DNA from: JBJYIN01 sp046237015
GTDB lineage: Bacteria; Pseudomonadota; Gammaproteobacteria; Enterobacterales; Enterobacteriaceae
DNA: 64,000 nucleotides
Direction of reading: 5' to 3'
NCBI RefSeq assembly: GCF_046237015.1
Contig: NZ_JBJYIN010000004.1
Coordinates: 124,001-188,000 of the forward strand
Shown: piece by piece, positions 51,157-59,844 of the stretch
How the letters are laid out: each line of letters opens with the position of its first letter
How positions within the stretch are numbered: position 1 is the first letter of the stretch
Notes under the pieces: model-generated
What the model was told of the DNA's origin: nothing
Databases searched by the model: none
Seen by the model: the letters and a program-made list of their open reading frames with translations, nothing else
Translations under genes and position numbers: made by a program

Positions 51157-52323
51157 ATGGCTAAAGGTAACAAGTTCCCCCTAACATTTCATTCCTATCA
51201 GGATTCTGCAACCGGCACCGAAGTTGTGCGCTTAACTCCTCCCGATGTTATTTGTCACCGCAACTACTTTTACCAAAAATGCTTTAGCAATGATGGCAGT
51301 AAGCTGTTGTTTGGTGGCGCATTTGATGGTCCGTGGAACTATTATCTGTTGGACCTGAAAACGCAAGAAGCAACACAGTTAACCGAAGGAAAAGGGGATA
51401 ATACCTTTGGTGGTTTTCTTTCTCCAGATGATGATGCGCTGTATTACGTGAAGAATGTGCGTAATTTGATGCGTGTGGATCTTGAAACGCTGGAAGAGAA
51501 AACGATTTACCAGGTGCCTGATGACTGGGTTGGTTACGGCACTTGGGTAGCGAATTCTGATTGTACCAAGATGGTCGGTATTGAAATTAAGAAAGAAGAT
51601 TGGAAGCCATTAACTGACTGGAAAAAATTCCAGGAATTTTATTTCACGAATCCATGCTGCCGTTTGATTCGCGTTGATCTGCTTACCGGAAAATCTGAAA
51701 CTATTCTTCAGGAAAATCAATGGTTAGGTCATCCTATTTATCGTCCAGGTGATGATAATACGGTGGCTTTCTGCCATGAAGGGCCACACGATCTTGTTGA
51801 TGCGCGTATGTGGTTTATCAACGAAGATGGCACCAATATGCGTAAGGTAAAAGAGCATGCTGAAGGCGAGAGCTGCACCCATGAATTCTGGGTTCCAGAC
51901 GGTTCTGCGATGATTTATGTTTCTTATCTGAAAGACGATAGTAATCGCTATATTCGTAGTATTGATCCGGTCACGCTGGAAGATCGTCAACTTCGCATTA
52001 TGCCGCCGTGTTCTCACCTGATGAGTAACTATGATGGCACACTGTTGGTCGGTGACGGTTCCGATGCTCCGGTTGATGTACAAGACGATGGGGGTTACAA
52101 AATCGAGAACGATCCGTTCCTGTATGTTTTCAATCTGAAAACAGGCAAGGAACATCGTATCGCACAGCACAATACATCCTGGAAAGTGCTGGAAGGGGAC
52201 CGTCAGGTAACGCATCCACATCCTTCTTTTACACCGGATAATAAACAGGTTTTGTTTACTTCTGATGTCGATGGAAAACCCGCGTTGTATCTGGCTAAGG
52301 TGCCTGATTCTGTTTGGCAATAA
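51157..52323 (+). CDS. ogl: Oligogalacturonate lyase
   Basis: A 388-residue cytosolic beta-propeller enzyme (PL22) that cleaves unsaturated digalacturonates to DKI, feeding the KDG pathway to Eda. It equals the Dickeya/Pectobacterium Ogl in length, with blocks CHRNYFYQKCFS, NTFGGFLSPDD, CHEGPHDLVDARMW, CTHEFWVPDG and THPHPSFTP; several of these histidines bind Mn2+ in the family. ATG at 51157 follows AAGGATTTACGG; in-frame ATG at 51133 is less likely. Controlled by the KdgR box upstream and placed next to kdgR. Confidence 0.96.
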   Translation: MAKGNKFPLTFHSYQDSATGTEVVRLTPPDVICHRNYFYQKCFSNDGSKLLFGGAFDGPWNYYLLDLKTQEATQLTEGKGDNTFGGFLSPDDDALYYVKNVRNLMRVDLETLEEKTIYQVPDDWVGYGTWVANSDCTKMVGIEIKKEDWKPLTDWKKFQEFYFTNPCCRLIRVDLLTGKSETILQENQWLGHPIYRPGDDNTVAFCHEGPHDLVDARMWFINEDGTNMRKVKEHAEGESCTHEFWVPDGSAMIYVSYLKDDSNRYIRSIDPVTLEDRQLRIMPPCSHLMSNYDGTLLVGDGSDAPVDVQDDGGYKIENDPFLYVFNLKTGKEHRIAQHNTSWKVLEGDRQVTHPHPSFTPDNKQVLFTSDVDGKPALYLAKVPDSVWQ

Positions 52324-52336
52324 TCATCGTTAATAA

Positions 52337-52367
52337 ACTGTGCCGTTATACTAACGGCACAGTATTT
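52337..52367 (+). terminator. Terminator after ogl
   Basis: ACTGTGCCGTTA-TAC-TAACGGCACAGT, a perfect 12-bp stem, followed by ATTT. Confidence 0.8.
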
Positions 52368-52452
52368 CATCTATAAATTTACTTACATATTAATTAGTAA
52401 AGTTATTGATCCTGATATTTATCAAAGTTACTTGATTATCGTTGTTGCTCCA

Positions 52453-52482
52453 TTGCCATAATCAAAGCGTTCCCTTTATACT
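52453..52482 (+). promoter_or_regulatory. Probable kdgR promoter
   Basis: TTGCCA (52453-52458), 18-bp spacer and TATACT (52477-52482), about 58 bases before the kdgR start. No KdgR box is visible here. Confidence 0.6.
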
Positions 52483-52539
52483 AAAACCATTGTTCTATTT
52501 TTTTTAAAACAAGAAAAACTGAGTAGGGTAACCACAAAA

Positions 52540-53331
52540 ATGGCTATTGCAGATTTAGATAAACAACCCGATTCCGTGTCGTCCGTTTTAAAGGTTTTTG
52601 GTATTTTGCAGGCATTAGGTGAAGAGCGTGAGATCGGTATTACCGAACTCTCTCAACGTGTAATGATGTCTAAAAGTACTGTGTACCGCTTTTTGCAGAC
52701 GATGAAATCCCTCGGCTATGTGGCGCAGGAGGGGGAATCAGAAAAATATTCGCTAACGCTTAAGTTATTTGAACTTGGCGCAAAAGCGTTACAGAACGTT
52801 GATTTAATTCGTAGCGCAGATATACAGATGCGCGAGCTTTCGACACTCACGCGAGAAACGATTCACCTCGGCGCGTTGGATGAAGATGGGATCGTTTATA
52901 TCCACAAGATTGATTCCATGTACAACCTGCGCATGTATTCGCGTATTGGGCGTCGTAATCCGCTGCACAGTACTGCTATCGGCAAAGTGTTGTTGGCTTG
53001 GCGCGATCGAGGGGAAGTAGAAGAGATCCTCTCCACCGTCGAGTTTACCCGCAGTACTCCGCACACGCTTTGTACTGCCGACGCACTGCTAACCCAGATC
53101 GATCTGGTGCGTGAGCAAGGGTACGGCGAAGATAATGAAGAGCAGGAAGAAGGGTTGCGTTGTATTGCTGTGCCTGTTTTTGACCGTTTTGGGGTGGTGA
53201 TTGCCGGCCTGAGTATTTCATTCCCAACGATTCGTTTTTCTGAAGAGAATAAACTCGGATATGTTGAAATGTTGCACACCGCAGCGAGAAACATCTCTGA
53301 GCAATTGGGATACCATGGTTATCCGTTCTGA
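52540..53331 (+). CDS. kdgR: KdgR, IclR-family repressor of pectin catabolism
   Basis: A 263-residue IclR regulator. Winged helix-turn-helix at about 12-75 (ITELSQRVMMSKSTVYRFLQ) and effector domain at about 85-260 (RRNPLHSTAIGKVLLAW, EEGLRCIAVPVFDRFG). In soft-rot bacteria it represses pectate lyase, ogl and other genes until KDG appears. ATG at 52540 follows AGGGTAACC. Directly downstream of ogl but with its own promoter. Full length; no defect seen. Confidence 0.95.
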   Translation: MAIADLDKQPDSVSSVLKVFGILQALGEEREIGITELSQRVMMSKSTVYRFLQTMKSLGYVAQEGESEKYSLTLKLFELGAKALQNVDLIRSADIQMRELSTLTRETIHLGALDEDGIVYIHKIDSMYNLRMYSRIGRRNPLHSTAIGKVLLAWRDRGEVEEILSTVEFTRSTPHTLCTADALLTQIDLVREQGYGEDNEEQEEGLRCIAVPVFDRFGVVIAGLSISFPTIRFSEENKLGYVEMLHTAARNISEQLGYHGYPF

Positions 53332-53334
53332 TGT

Positions 53335-53380
53335 GGGATTGTTTTAAATGAGATTGTTTTGAATGAGATTATTTTAAATT
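53335..53380 (+). repeat. Three imperfect 15-bp tandem repeats
   Basis: The unit GAGATTGTTTTAAAT occurs three times in a row with single-base changes, between the kdgR stop and its terminator. Confidence 0.6.
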
Positions 53381-53407
53381 AGCCTGTCCTAGTGACAGGC
53401 TTTTTTA
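53381..53407 (+). terminator. Terminator after kdgR
   Basis: AGCCTGTC-CTAGT-GACAGGCT followed by TTTTTT. Confidence 0.9.
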
Positions 53408-53540
53408 TGGCAAAGGTATCGTAATACCAACATGAGATATCAGCAGAGTCTCGAACTTGTTGGACGCTCAGTGTTAAGATGAGCTTGCTGGCGGTAATTG
53501 ACCGCTAGTCATGTCGGTCAGAATGTAAAGTGGAGTTGGT

Positions 53541-53810
53541 GTGAACATGCTAGAAATGGTTTTTATCGCGTTGGTTGCGTTACTGATTATTCTTATCTGG
53601 TTTTTTATTAACCGGGCGAGTGTTCGAGCGAATGAACAGATCAAATTGCTACATACTGTTGTTGAGCAACAGCGTCAGCAGTTGGAACTGTTAGAACTGC
53701 TGGTACCGCAGGAAATGCGAGGAAAAACGACAGAAGAAACGAGTGCTATATCAATTCAAGACCGTGATGATGACACGCTAGCGTTTAAAAACGTCATACC
53801 TGAGCGTTGA
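53541..53810 (+). CDS. yebO: YebO family membrane protein
   Basis: An 89-residue protein with one N-terminal membrane helix (about 5-24, with IILIWFFINRAS as in E. coli YebO), then a Gln-rich coiled coil (HTVVEQQRQQLELLELL) and an acidic tail. GTG at 53541 follows TGGAGTTGGT; ATG at 53547 is the alternative. In E. coli the neighbour mgrB, encoding the PhoQ feedback peptide, lies beside yebO; no such frame is present on either side here. Function unknown. Confidence 0.82.
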   Translation: MNMLEMVFIALVALLIILIWFFINRASVRANEQIKLLHTVVEQQRQQLELLELLVPQEMRGKTTEETSAISIQDRDDDTLAFKNVIPER

Positions 53811-53936
53811 TTACGGCATATGGCGATAGCAAGTGATGTGCGTCTATTTAGCTGAATTGTCGGCACACCTGAAACTTGTTTGAAAATTTATCCCTACATA
53901 TATTGAAAAAAGCTTCATCGGAAGCACGGAAATGCT

Positions 53937-55316
53937 ATGGCGAGTGAGCAGCAGGAGTTAGTGTTAAAACGCGGGTTAAAAAACCGCCACATCCAATTAA
54001 TTGCATTGGGTGGGGCAATTGGAACTGGCCTATTTTTAGGTATATCCCAGACCATTCAGATGGCGGGGCCGTCGGTGTTATTGGGCTATGCTGTTGCTGG
54101 CATGATCGCATTTTTAATCATGCGTCAACTTGGGGAGATGGTTGTGGAGGAACCGGTTGCCGGTTCATTCAGCCATTTTGCCTATAAATACTGGGGCGAT
54201 TTTGCAGGGTTTCTTGCTGGCTGGAATTACTGGGCCATGTTCATTTTGGTCGGTATGGCTGAGCTCACTGCCGTTGGTATTTATATTCAATACTGGTGGC
54301 CGGAGGTTCCAACCTGGGTATCGGCTGCCGTCTTCTTTGTACTGATTAATGCTGTCAATTTAGTTAACGTCCGCTTGTTTGGCGAAACGGAGTTTTGGTT
54401 TGCCATCATAAAAGTTCTGGCTATTGTCGGAATGATTGTTTTCGGTGCGTGGTTATTACTCAGTGGTAATGGTGGTGAAGAGGCAACAATTCGCAATTTA
54501 TGGATTCATGGCGGATTCATGCCAAACGGCGCGAATGGGCTGATCATGGCGATGGCGGTGATCATGTTTTCCTTTGGCGGATTGGAGTTGGTGGGGATCA
54601 CAGCGGCTGAAGCAGCCGATCCGCGTCGTTCCATACCTCAAGCGACCAACCAGGTTGTGTACCGCATTTTGATTTTTTATATTGGCGCGTTGTCAATTTT
54701 GCTATCTCTCTACCCATGGGGAAATGTCGTCAGCGGAGGAAGTCCGTTTGTGCTGATTTTCCATGCGTTGAATAGCAATCTGGTGGCTAACATTCTTAAT
54801 GTCGTTGTATTGACGGCCGCACTGTCAGTTTATAACAGTGGTGTATATTGTAATAGCCGGATGCTTTATGGCCTTGCAAAACAAGACAATGCGCCGAAAA
54901 GTCTGGCAAAAGTCAATGCTCGCGGAGTGCCGGTACGCGCTATCGTACTCTCTGCGTTGGCGACTTCTGCTGGCGTCGCGATTAACTATTTGATGCCGGG
55001 AAAAGCGTTTGAACTACTTATGGCGCTGGTAGTTTCTACGCTGGTCATAAATTGGATCATGATCTGCCTTGCTCATCTTCGTTTTCGTAAGGCAATGATA
55101 CAAAAAGGGATTGAGCCTGGTTTCAAAGCATTTTGGTATCCGGTGGGGAATTACCTTTGCCTGATTTTCCTGGCAGCTATACTGGTTATTATGCTGTTAT
55201 CGCCTGGTATTCGTATTTCCGTTATTTTGATTCCATTCTGGATTGCTGTTATTTGGGGAGGATTTCTATTTTTGCGTAAGAAAAAAGCAAAATCAGCAGC
55301 ATTGCAATCAAACTAA
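53937..55316 (+). CDS. aroP: Aromatic amino acid permease, AroP-like
   Basis: A 459-residue APC-family transporter with 12 predicted membrane helices. The amino-acid site GGAIGTGLFLG (helix 1), EMVVEEPVAGSFSHFAYKYW, FSFGGLELVGITAAEA (helix 6) and VVLTAALSVYNSGVYCNSRM match AroP best, with PheP close behind. It should import Phe, Tyr or Trp by proton symport; the exact substrate cannot be read. ATG at 53937 follows CACGGAAATGCT. Monocistronic, followed by a long hairpin. Confidence 0.82.
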   Translation: MASEQQELVLKRGLKNRHIQLIALGGAIGTGLFLGISQTIQMAGPSVLLGYAVAGMIAFLIMRQLGEMVVEEPVAGSFSHFAYKYWGDFAGFLAGWNYWAMFILVGMAELTAVGIYIQYWWPEVPTWVSAAVFFVLINAVNLVNVRLFGETEFWFAIIKVLAIVGMIVFGAWLLLSGNGGEEATIRNLWIHGGFMPNGANGLIMAMAVIMFSFGGLELVGITAAEAADPRRSIPQATNQVVYRILIFYIGALSILLSLYPWGNVVSGGSPFVLIFHALNSNLVANILNVVVLTAALSVYNSGVYCNSRMLYGLAKQDNAPKSLAKVNARGVPVRAIVLSALATSAGVAINYLMPGKAFELLMALVVSTLVINWIMICLAHLRFRKAMIQKGIEPGFKAFWYPVGNYLCLIFLAAILVIMLLSPGIRISVILIPFWIAVIWGGFLFLRKKKAKSAALQSN

Positions 55317-55326
55317 AGTGTAATAA

Positions 55327-55362
55327 TCCCTATCCTGCATTTAGAAAAATGCAGGATAGGGG
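55327..55362. terminator. Hairpin between aroP-like gene and FMN-binding gene
   Basis: CCCTATCCTGCATTT and AATGCAGGATAGGG form a long, nearly perfect stem between convergent genes. T-tracts are weak. Confidence 0.7.
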
Positions 55363-55413
55363 CATTTCCTCTTTGCAATAAATGACATATCGCCATTGCG
55401 ATAGTAATGAAAT

Positions 55414-55848
55414 TTATTCTATTTTGGCTGTTTCCTGATTGCCTGCTTTGGCGTTCCTGATTGCTGCGCCGGCCAATATTTTAAAGTCTTCCGTTGAATG
55501 TGTTGCGCCAGTTACTCCATCAACTTCTGCAACATTTTGTTTTTCAATCAAAGATTGGGGAAGCTTGACTGTGTAGATATCAGGCGATGTTCCCGTCGTA
55601 GCGTGCATTTTTTTGATATATTCTTTATCGCTTGTTTTCAGATGACCGTCAGATTCACTCGTATAATCAAATTTAACGTCGGTAATTTTGCCATCTTTAT
55701 AGGTGAGTTCGAGGAAAGGTTTCCAGCCATGCTCGTCAAAGCCAATGGCTTCGGCTTTATAGGTGCCATCTTTAATGGCACTATCCGCGGCGAATACACT
55801 GACAGCAAAAAATGCGGTTAAAATGACAGGCAGCAATTTCATTTTCAT
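55414..55848 (-). CDS. Secreted FMN-binding domain protein
   Basis: A 144-residue protein with signal peptide (1-20, ending SVFA) and one FMN-binding domain (PF04205). The motif DGVTGATHS (110-118) is the covalent flavinylation site pattern; T116 would carry FMN attached by an ApbE-type transferase. Repeated GTYKAEAIGFDEHGWKPFL and DVKFDYTSE strands fit. ATG at 55848 follows AGAGGAAATAAAGC. Such proteins act in extracytosolic electron transfer. No ApbE or partner gene is next to it. Confidence 0.85.
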   Translation of the reverse strand: MKMKLLPVILTAFFAVSVFAADSAIKDGTYKAEAIGFDEHGWKPFLELTYKDGKITDVKFDYTSESDGHLKTSDKEYIKKMHATTGTSPDIYTVKLPQSLIEKQNVAEVDGVTGATHSTEDFKILAGAAIRNAKAGNQETAKIE

Positions 55849-55972
55849 GCTTTATTTCCTCTCTGAACAATAGGGAAGCGCGATGATATGAAGTCATTAA
55901 GAAACGATAATTGACTCTCAGGATGAGAATAGTGTTACGTTTTTTAAATTCAGTGTGCGAACTAACAGATTT

Positions 55973-56007
55973 ACATAAAAACCATGCTTTAGTTGTGGTT
56001 TTTATGT
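55973..56007. repeat. Perfect 12-bp inverted repeat
   Basis: ACATAAAAACCA, an 11-base loop, TGGTTTTTATGT. It could be a weak terminator or operator between the FMN-binding gene and thrS. Confidence 0.6.
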
Positions 56008-56317
56008 GGGAATGGTGACTGCCAGGGGAATAAAACGATAGAAAACGGGGGCAGGGGAAAGCATGCCACCTGCATACTGATTTGTGTTTTCATTTCAGAA
56101 GTGGTTCGTGAGCGGATAACAAAAGTGCGCTTCCCTCGTTCGGTCTGCTGAGTCCGACTTTAACACTCAGAATATACGGTGTAATATTGGCGCGACGTTA
56201 GCTGTGTCACGCTGGTGGGCATTTTGAAGTATGCGCATCCATGTGTACATATTTCGCAGAGTATAGAGGAATAGCACGGTTAACATTCTGATGTTCAATA
56301 GTTAAATAGTTTTGTAT

Positions 56318-56338
56318 GTGATCTTTCGTGTGGGTCAC
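56318..56338 (+). promoter_or_regulatory. thrS translational operator (tRNA-Thr-like hairpin)
   Basis: GTGA(T)C...GGGTCAC forms a hairpin with loop TTTCGTG, whose CGT mimics the threonine anticodon. The sequence from here to CACTGCAAATAAGG equals the E. coli thrS leader. ThrRS binds it and blocks its own translation. Confidence 0.88.
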
Positions 56339-56360
56339 CACTGCAAATAAGGGAATTCTA

Positions 56361-58289
56361 ATGCCTGTTATTACCCTTCCTGATGGAAGTCAGCGTCACT
56401 ATGACCATGCGGTTTCTCCCCTTGATGTCGCGCTGGATATTGGTCCCGGTTTGGCAAAAGCCTGTATCGCGGGCCGTGTTAATGATGAGTTAGTCGATGC
56501 CAGCGACAAAATAGAAGCTGATGCGCAGTTGGCTATCATTACCGCGAAAGATGAAGCCGGTCTGGAAATTATCCGCCATTCCTGCGCTCATTTATTGGGG
56601 CATGCCATTAAACAACTGTGGCCGGATACTAAAATGGCAATTGGCCCGGTTATCGACAATGGTTTTTACTATGATGTTGATATCGATCGTACTCTGACTC
56701 AGGAAGATATCGATCTTCTCGAAAAACGGATGCACGAACTTGCTGACACCGATTACGACGTGATTAAGAAAAAGGTCAGTTGGCAGGAAGCGCGCGACGC
56801 GTTTGTGGCACGCGGTGAAACTTACAAGATTGCTATCTTGGATGAAAATATAAGCCATGATGATCGTCCCGGCTTATATCACCATGAAGAATATATCGAT
56901 ATGTGCCGTGGTCCCCATGTGCCGAATATGCGTTTCTGCCATCATTTTAAGTTGCAGAAAATATCCGGTGCTTACTGGCGTGGCGACAGCAAGAATAAGA
57001 TGCTACAGCGCATCTATGGTACGGCGTGGGCAGATAAAAAACAGTTAGCGTCTTATTTGCAACGTCTTGAAGAAGCGGCTAAGCGCGATCACCGTAAGAT
57101 TGGTAAACAACTTGATTTATACCATATGCAGGAAGAAGCGCCTGGGATGGTGTTCTGGCATAATGACGGTTGGACAATTTTCCGTGAGCTGGAAGCATTT
57201 GTACGCATGAAATTGAAAGCGTACCAATATCAGGAAGTGAAAGGTCCATTTATGATGGACCGTGTGCTGTGGGAAAAAACGGGTCACTGGGATAACTACA
57301 AAGAAGCGATGTTCACGACTTCCTCGGAGAACCGTGAATACTGCATTAAACCGATGAACTGCCCAGGGCACGTGCAGATTTTCAATCAAGGATTGAAATC
57401 ATATCGCGATCTGCCGCTGCGTATGGCTGAGTTCGGTAGCTGTCATCGTAATGAACCATCGGGTTCTCTGCATGGTTTAATGCGCGTGCGTGGTTTCACT
57501 CAGGACGATGCGCATATCTTCTGTACGGAAGAACAGGTTCGTGATGAAGTAAACAGTTGCATCAAGATGGTGTACGACATGTACAGCACCTTCGGTTTTG
57601 AAAAAATCGTGGTGAAATTGTCTACGCGTCCTGAAAAACGTATCGGCAGCGATGAGATGTGGGATCGTGCTGAAGAAGATTTGGCCGCCGCATTGACCGA
57701 AAATGAGATTCCATTTGAATATCAACCCGGTGAAGGGGCGTTCTACGGACCAAAAATTGAATTTACCTTACATGATTGTTTGGATCGTGCCTGGCAGTGT
57801 GGTACGGTGCAACTCGACTTTTCGCTACCGGGCCGCTTAAACGCGTCCTATGTTGGGGAAAGTAACGAACGTCAGGTACCGGTAATGATTCACCGTGCCA
57901 TTCTGGGATCAATGGAGCGTTTCATCGGTATTCTTACCGAAGAATTTGCTGGTTTCTTCCCAACTTGGTTGGCACCGGTACAAGCGGTGATTATGAATAT
58001 CACCGATAGCCAGTCTGAATATGTCAGCGAATTGACCAGAAAACTGCAAGAAGCAGGCATTCGTGTAAAAGCAGACTTGAGAAATGAGAAGATAGGCTTT
58101 AAAATCCGCGAGCACACTTTACGGCGTGTTCCCTATATGTTGGTCTGTGGCGATAAAGAGGTGGAAGCAGGAAAAGTTGCTGTCCGTACTCGTCGTGGTA
58201 AAGACTTGGGGAGCCTTGATGTCAGTGAAGTGATCAGTAAGCTGCAGCAAGAGATTCGCAGCCGTAGTCTTCATCAATTGGAGGAATAA
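56361..58289 (+). CDS. thrS: Threonyl-tRNA synthetase
   Basis: A 642-residue class II synthetase, same length as E. coli. TGS domain (1-62), editing domain (about 63-240, with HSCAHLLGHA), catalytic core (about 243-535, with MNCPGH, class II motif 2 FGSCHRNEPSGSLHGLMRVR and motif 3 HRAILGSMERFIGIL) and anticodon domain (536-642). ATG at 56361 (MPVITLPDGS) follows AAGGGAATTCTA; the frame opens 11 codons earlier inside the operator. Heads the thrS-infC-rpmI-rplT cluster. Confidence 0.97.
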   Translation: MPVITLPDGSQRHYDHAVSPLDVALDIGPGLAKACIAGRVNDELVDASDKIEADAQLAIITAKDEAGLEIIRHSCAHLLGHAIKQLWPDTKMAIGPVIDNGFYYDVDIDRTLTQEDIDLLEKRMHELADTDYDVIKKKVSWQEARDAFVARGETYKIAILDENISHDDRPGLYHHEEYIDMCRGPHVPNMRFCHHFKLQKISGAYWRGDSKNKMLQRIYGTAWADKKQLASYLQRLEEAAKRDHRKIGKQLDLYHMQEEAPGMVFWHNDGWTIFRELEAFVRMKLKAYQYQEVKGPFMMDRVLWEKTGHWDNYKEAMFTTSSENREYCIKPMNCPGHVQIFNQGLKSYRDLPLRMAEFGSCHRNEPSGSLHGLMRVRGFTQDDAHIFCTEEQVRDEVNSCIKMVYDMYSTFGFEKIVVKLSTRPEKRIGSDEMWDRAEEDLAAALTENEIPFEYQPGEGAFYGPKIEFTLHDCLDRAWQCGTVQLDFSLPGRLNASYVGESNERQVPVMIHRAILGSMERFIGILTEEFAGFFPTWLAPVQAVIMNITDSQSEYVSELTRKLQEAGIRVKADLRNEKIGFKIREHTLRRVPYMLVCGDKEVEAGKVAVRTRRGKDLGSLDVSEVISKLQQEIRSRSLHQLEE

Positions 58290-58292
58290 GGT

Positions 58293-58835
58293 ATTAAAGG
58301 CGGAAAACGAGTTCAACCGGCGCGTCCTAATCGCATCAACAGAGAAATTCGCGCACATGAGGTACGCCTGACAGGCGTCGAAGGCGAACAGCTTGGCATT
58401 GTCAGTCTGAATGAAGCATTAGAAAAAGCCGAGGAAGCAGGTGTTGATTTAGTTGAAATCAGTCCGAACGCCGAGCCGCCGGTTTGCCGAATCATGGATT
58501 ACGGCAAGTTCCTCTATGAGAAGAGTAAGGCCACAAAGGAACAAAAGAAGAAGCAAAAAGTTATTCAGGTCAAGGAAATCAAATTCCGGCCTGGTACCGA
58601 TGATGGCGACTATCAGGTCAAACTACGCAACCTGATTCGCTTTCTGGAAGATGGTGACAAAGCCAAAATCACCCTGCGTTTCCGTGGTCGTGAAATGGCG
58701 CACCAACAGATTGGTATCGAAATGCTTAATCGCGTTCGTGACGATCTGAGTGAATTGGCAGTCGTCGAATCCTTCCCAACGAAGATCGAAGGCCGTCAAA
58801 TGATCATGGTGCTCGCACCGAAGAAGAAACAGTAA
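58293..58835 (+). CDS. infC: Translation initiation factor IF-3
   Basis: A 180-residue IF3 that uses the rare start codon ATT at 58293, exactly as in E. coli (ATT AAA GGC GGA AAA). This start underlies its autoregulation, since IF3 discriminates against AUU. N-terminal domain (about 1-75, RPNRINREIRAHEVRLTG), lysine-rich linker (about 76-90) and C-terminal domain. A standard ATG-only search would wrongly begin inside at 58494. GGAGGAATAAGGT is the ribosome site, at the thrS stop. Confidence 0.96.
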   Translation: MKGGKRVQPARPNRINREIRAHEVRLTGVEGEQLGIVSLNEALEKAEEAGVDLVEISPNAEPPVCRIMDYGKFLYEKSKATKEQKKKQKVIQVKEIKFRPGTDDGDYQVKLRNLIRFLEDGDKAKITLRFRGREMAHQQIGIEMLNRVRDDLSELAVVESFPTKIEGRQMIMVLAPKKKQ

Positions 58836-58949
58836 GGCATTCAAGTAGCAAAACCGTATCGGTTTTATTTGGTGTTAACTGATAAATCCATGCGGTTTTT
58901 GTTCGCCTTATCTGATTCGTTTTATTAACAATGCGAAGTGGAAATAATA

Positions 58950-59147
58950 ATGCCAAAGATTAAAACAGTACGCGGCGCCGCTAAACGCTTCAAAAAAACT
59001 GCTAAAGGCGGTTTTAAGCGTAAGCATGCTAACCTGCGTCATATTCTGACCAAAAAAGCGACTAAACGTAAACGTCATCTGCGTCCGAAAGGCATGGTCT
59101 CCAAAGGAGATTTAGGTCTGGTCGTAGCATGTCTGCCTTACGCATAA
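58950..59147 (+). CDS. rpmI: 50S ribosomal protein L35
   Basis: A 65-residue basic protein (bL35) identical in length to E. coli: MPKIKTVRGAAKRFKKTAKG, ending LGLVVACLPYA. The start at 58950 is favoured over ATG 58938. In E. coli L20 represses rpmI translation through a pseudoknot of infC-rpmI RNA; the gene order here allows the same control. Confidence 0.96.
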   Translation: MPKIKTVRGAAKRFKKTAKGGFKRKHANLRHILTKKATKRKRHLRPKGMVSKGDLGLVVACLPYA

Positions 59148-59190
59148 GTAACCTTTTTTTAATTCAGAATAAGACTTTAGGAGAGAGCAT

Positions 59191-59547
59191 ATGGCTCGCG
59201 TAAAACGTGGTGTAGTTGCCCGTGCACGTCACAAGAAAATACTGAAACAAGCGAAAGGTTACTACGGTGCTCGTTCGCGTGTTTATCGTGTTGCCTTTCA
59301 GGCAGTAATCAAAGCTGGTCAATACGCTTACCGCGACCGTCGTCAACGTAAACGTCAATTCCGTCAGCTGTGGATTGCACGTATCAATGCGGCAGCTCGC
59401 CAAAATGGCTTGTCTTACAGCAAATTCATCAATGGCTTGAAAAAAGCTTCTGTTGAAATTGATCGTAAGATTTTGGCTGATATCGCAGTATTCGACAAAG
59501 TTGCGTTCAGCGCACTGGTTGAAAAAGCGAAAGCAGCACTGGCGTAA
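59191..59547 (+). CDS. rplT: 50S ribosomal protein L20
   Basis: A 118-residue bL20 with a very basic N-terminal extension (MARVKRGVVARARHKKILKQ) and globular C-terminus. Needed for early 50S assembly and repressor of rpmI-rplT in E. coli. ATG follows AGGAGAGAGCAT. A terminator follows. Confidence 0.96.
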   Translation: MARVKRGVVARARHKKILKQAKGYYGARSRVYRVAFQAVIKAGQYAYRDRRQRKRQFRQLWIARINAAARQNGLSYSKFINGLKKASVEIDRKILADIAVFDKVAFSALVEKAKAALA

Positions 59548-59557
59548 GTCAGTTGAG

Positions 59558-59582
59558 AAAGGGAGCATTGGCTCCCTTTTTC
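59558..59582 (+). terminator. Terminator after rplT
   Basis: AAAGGGAGC-ATTG-GCTCCCTTTTT. Confidence 0.9.
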
Positions 59583-59627
59583 GTCGGTTAAAACATCCTT
59601 TATTGATTACAGCAAGGTAATGCAAGC

Positions 59628-59672
59628 ATGAATGCTGCTATTTTCCGTTTCTTTTTTTACTTTAGCGCCTGA
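59628..59672 (+). CDS. pheM: pheST leader peptide PheM
   Basis: A 14-residue peptide MNAAIFRFFFYFSA with five Phe codons, one residue different from E. coli PheM. Ribosome stalling at these codons when Phe-tRNA is scarce prevents the terminator at 59721-59746 from forming, raising pheST expression. Too short for ordinary gene callers. Confidence 0.95.
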   Translation: MNAAIFRFFFYFSA

Positions 59673-59720
59673 TATCCAGGGGGCTTTGCGCGTAAGAAAA
59701 GAAACGAAAAGTAGCGCTTA

Positions 59721-59746
59721 AGCCTCCCTAAGGGAGGCTTTTTTGT
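59721..59746 (+). terminator. pheST attenuator
   Basis: AGCCTCCC-TAA-GGGAGGCT followed by TTTTTG, 48 bases after the PheM stop and 99 bases before pheS. The upstream GAAACGAAAAGTAGCGCTTA probably takes part in the alternative antiterminator fold. Confidence 0.92.
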
Positions 59747-59844
59747 TTACAACGTTCGGTTTTTACTCCCGTTTTTAGTATGTTGGTAAAACGACATGCT
59801 TCAATCATGACCGTTGGCTGCATAGGCAGAAAAAGAGGAACACA

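Larger units (their letters stand above)
55849..56360. other. Gap upstream of thrS
   Basis: 512 bases: a perfect 12-bp inverted repeat at 55973-56007, and the long thrS leader, whose last part (56318-56338) is the tRNA-like operator. No gene seen. Confidence 0.7.

Noticed and set aside
58494..58835. Starting infC at the internal ATG
   Set aside because: The conserved ATT start at 58293 with a strong ribosome site gives the full 180-residue IF3; the internal start would remove most of the N-terminal domain.
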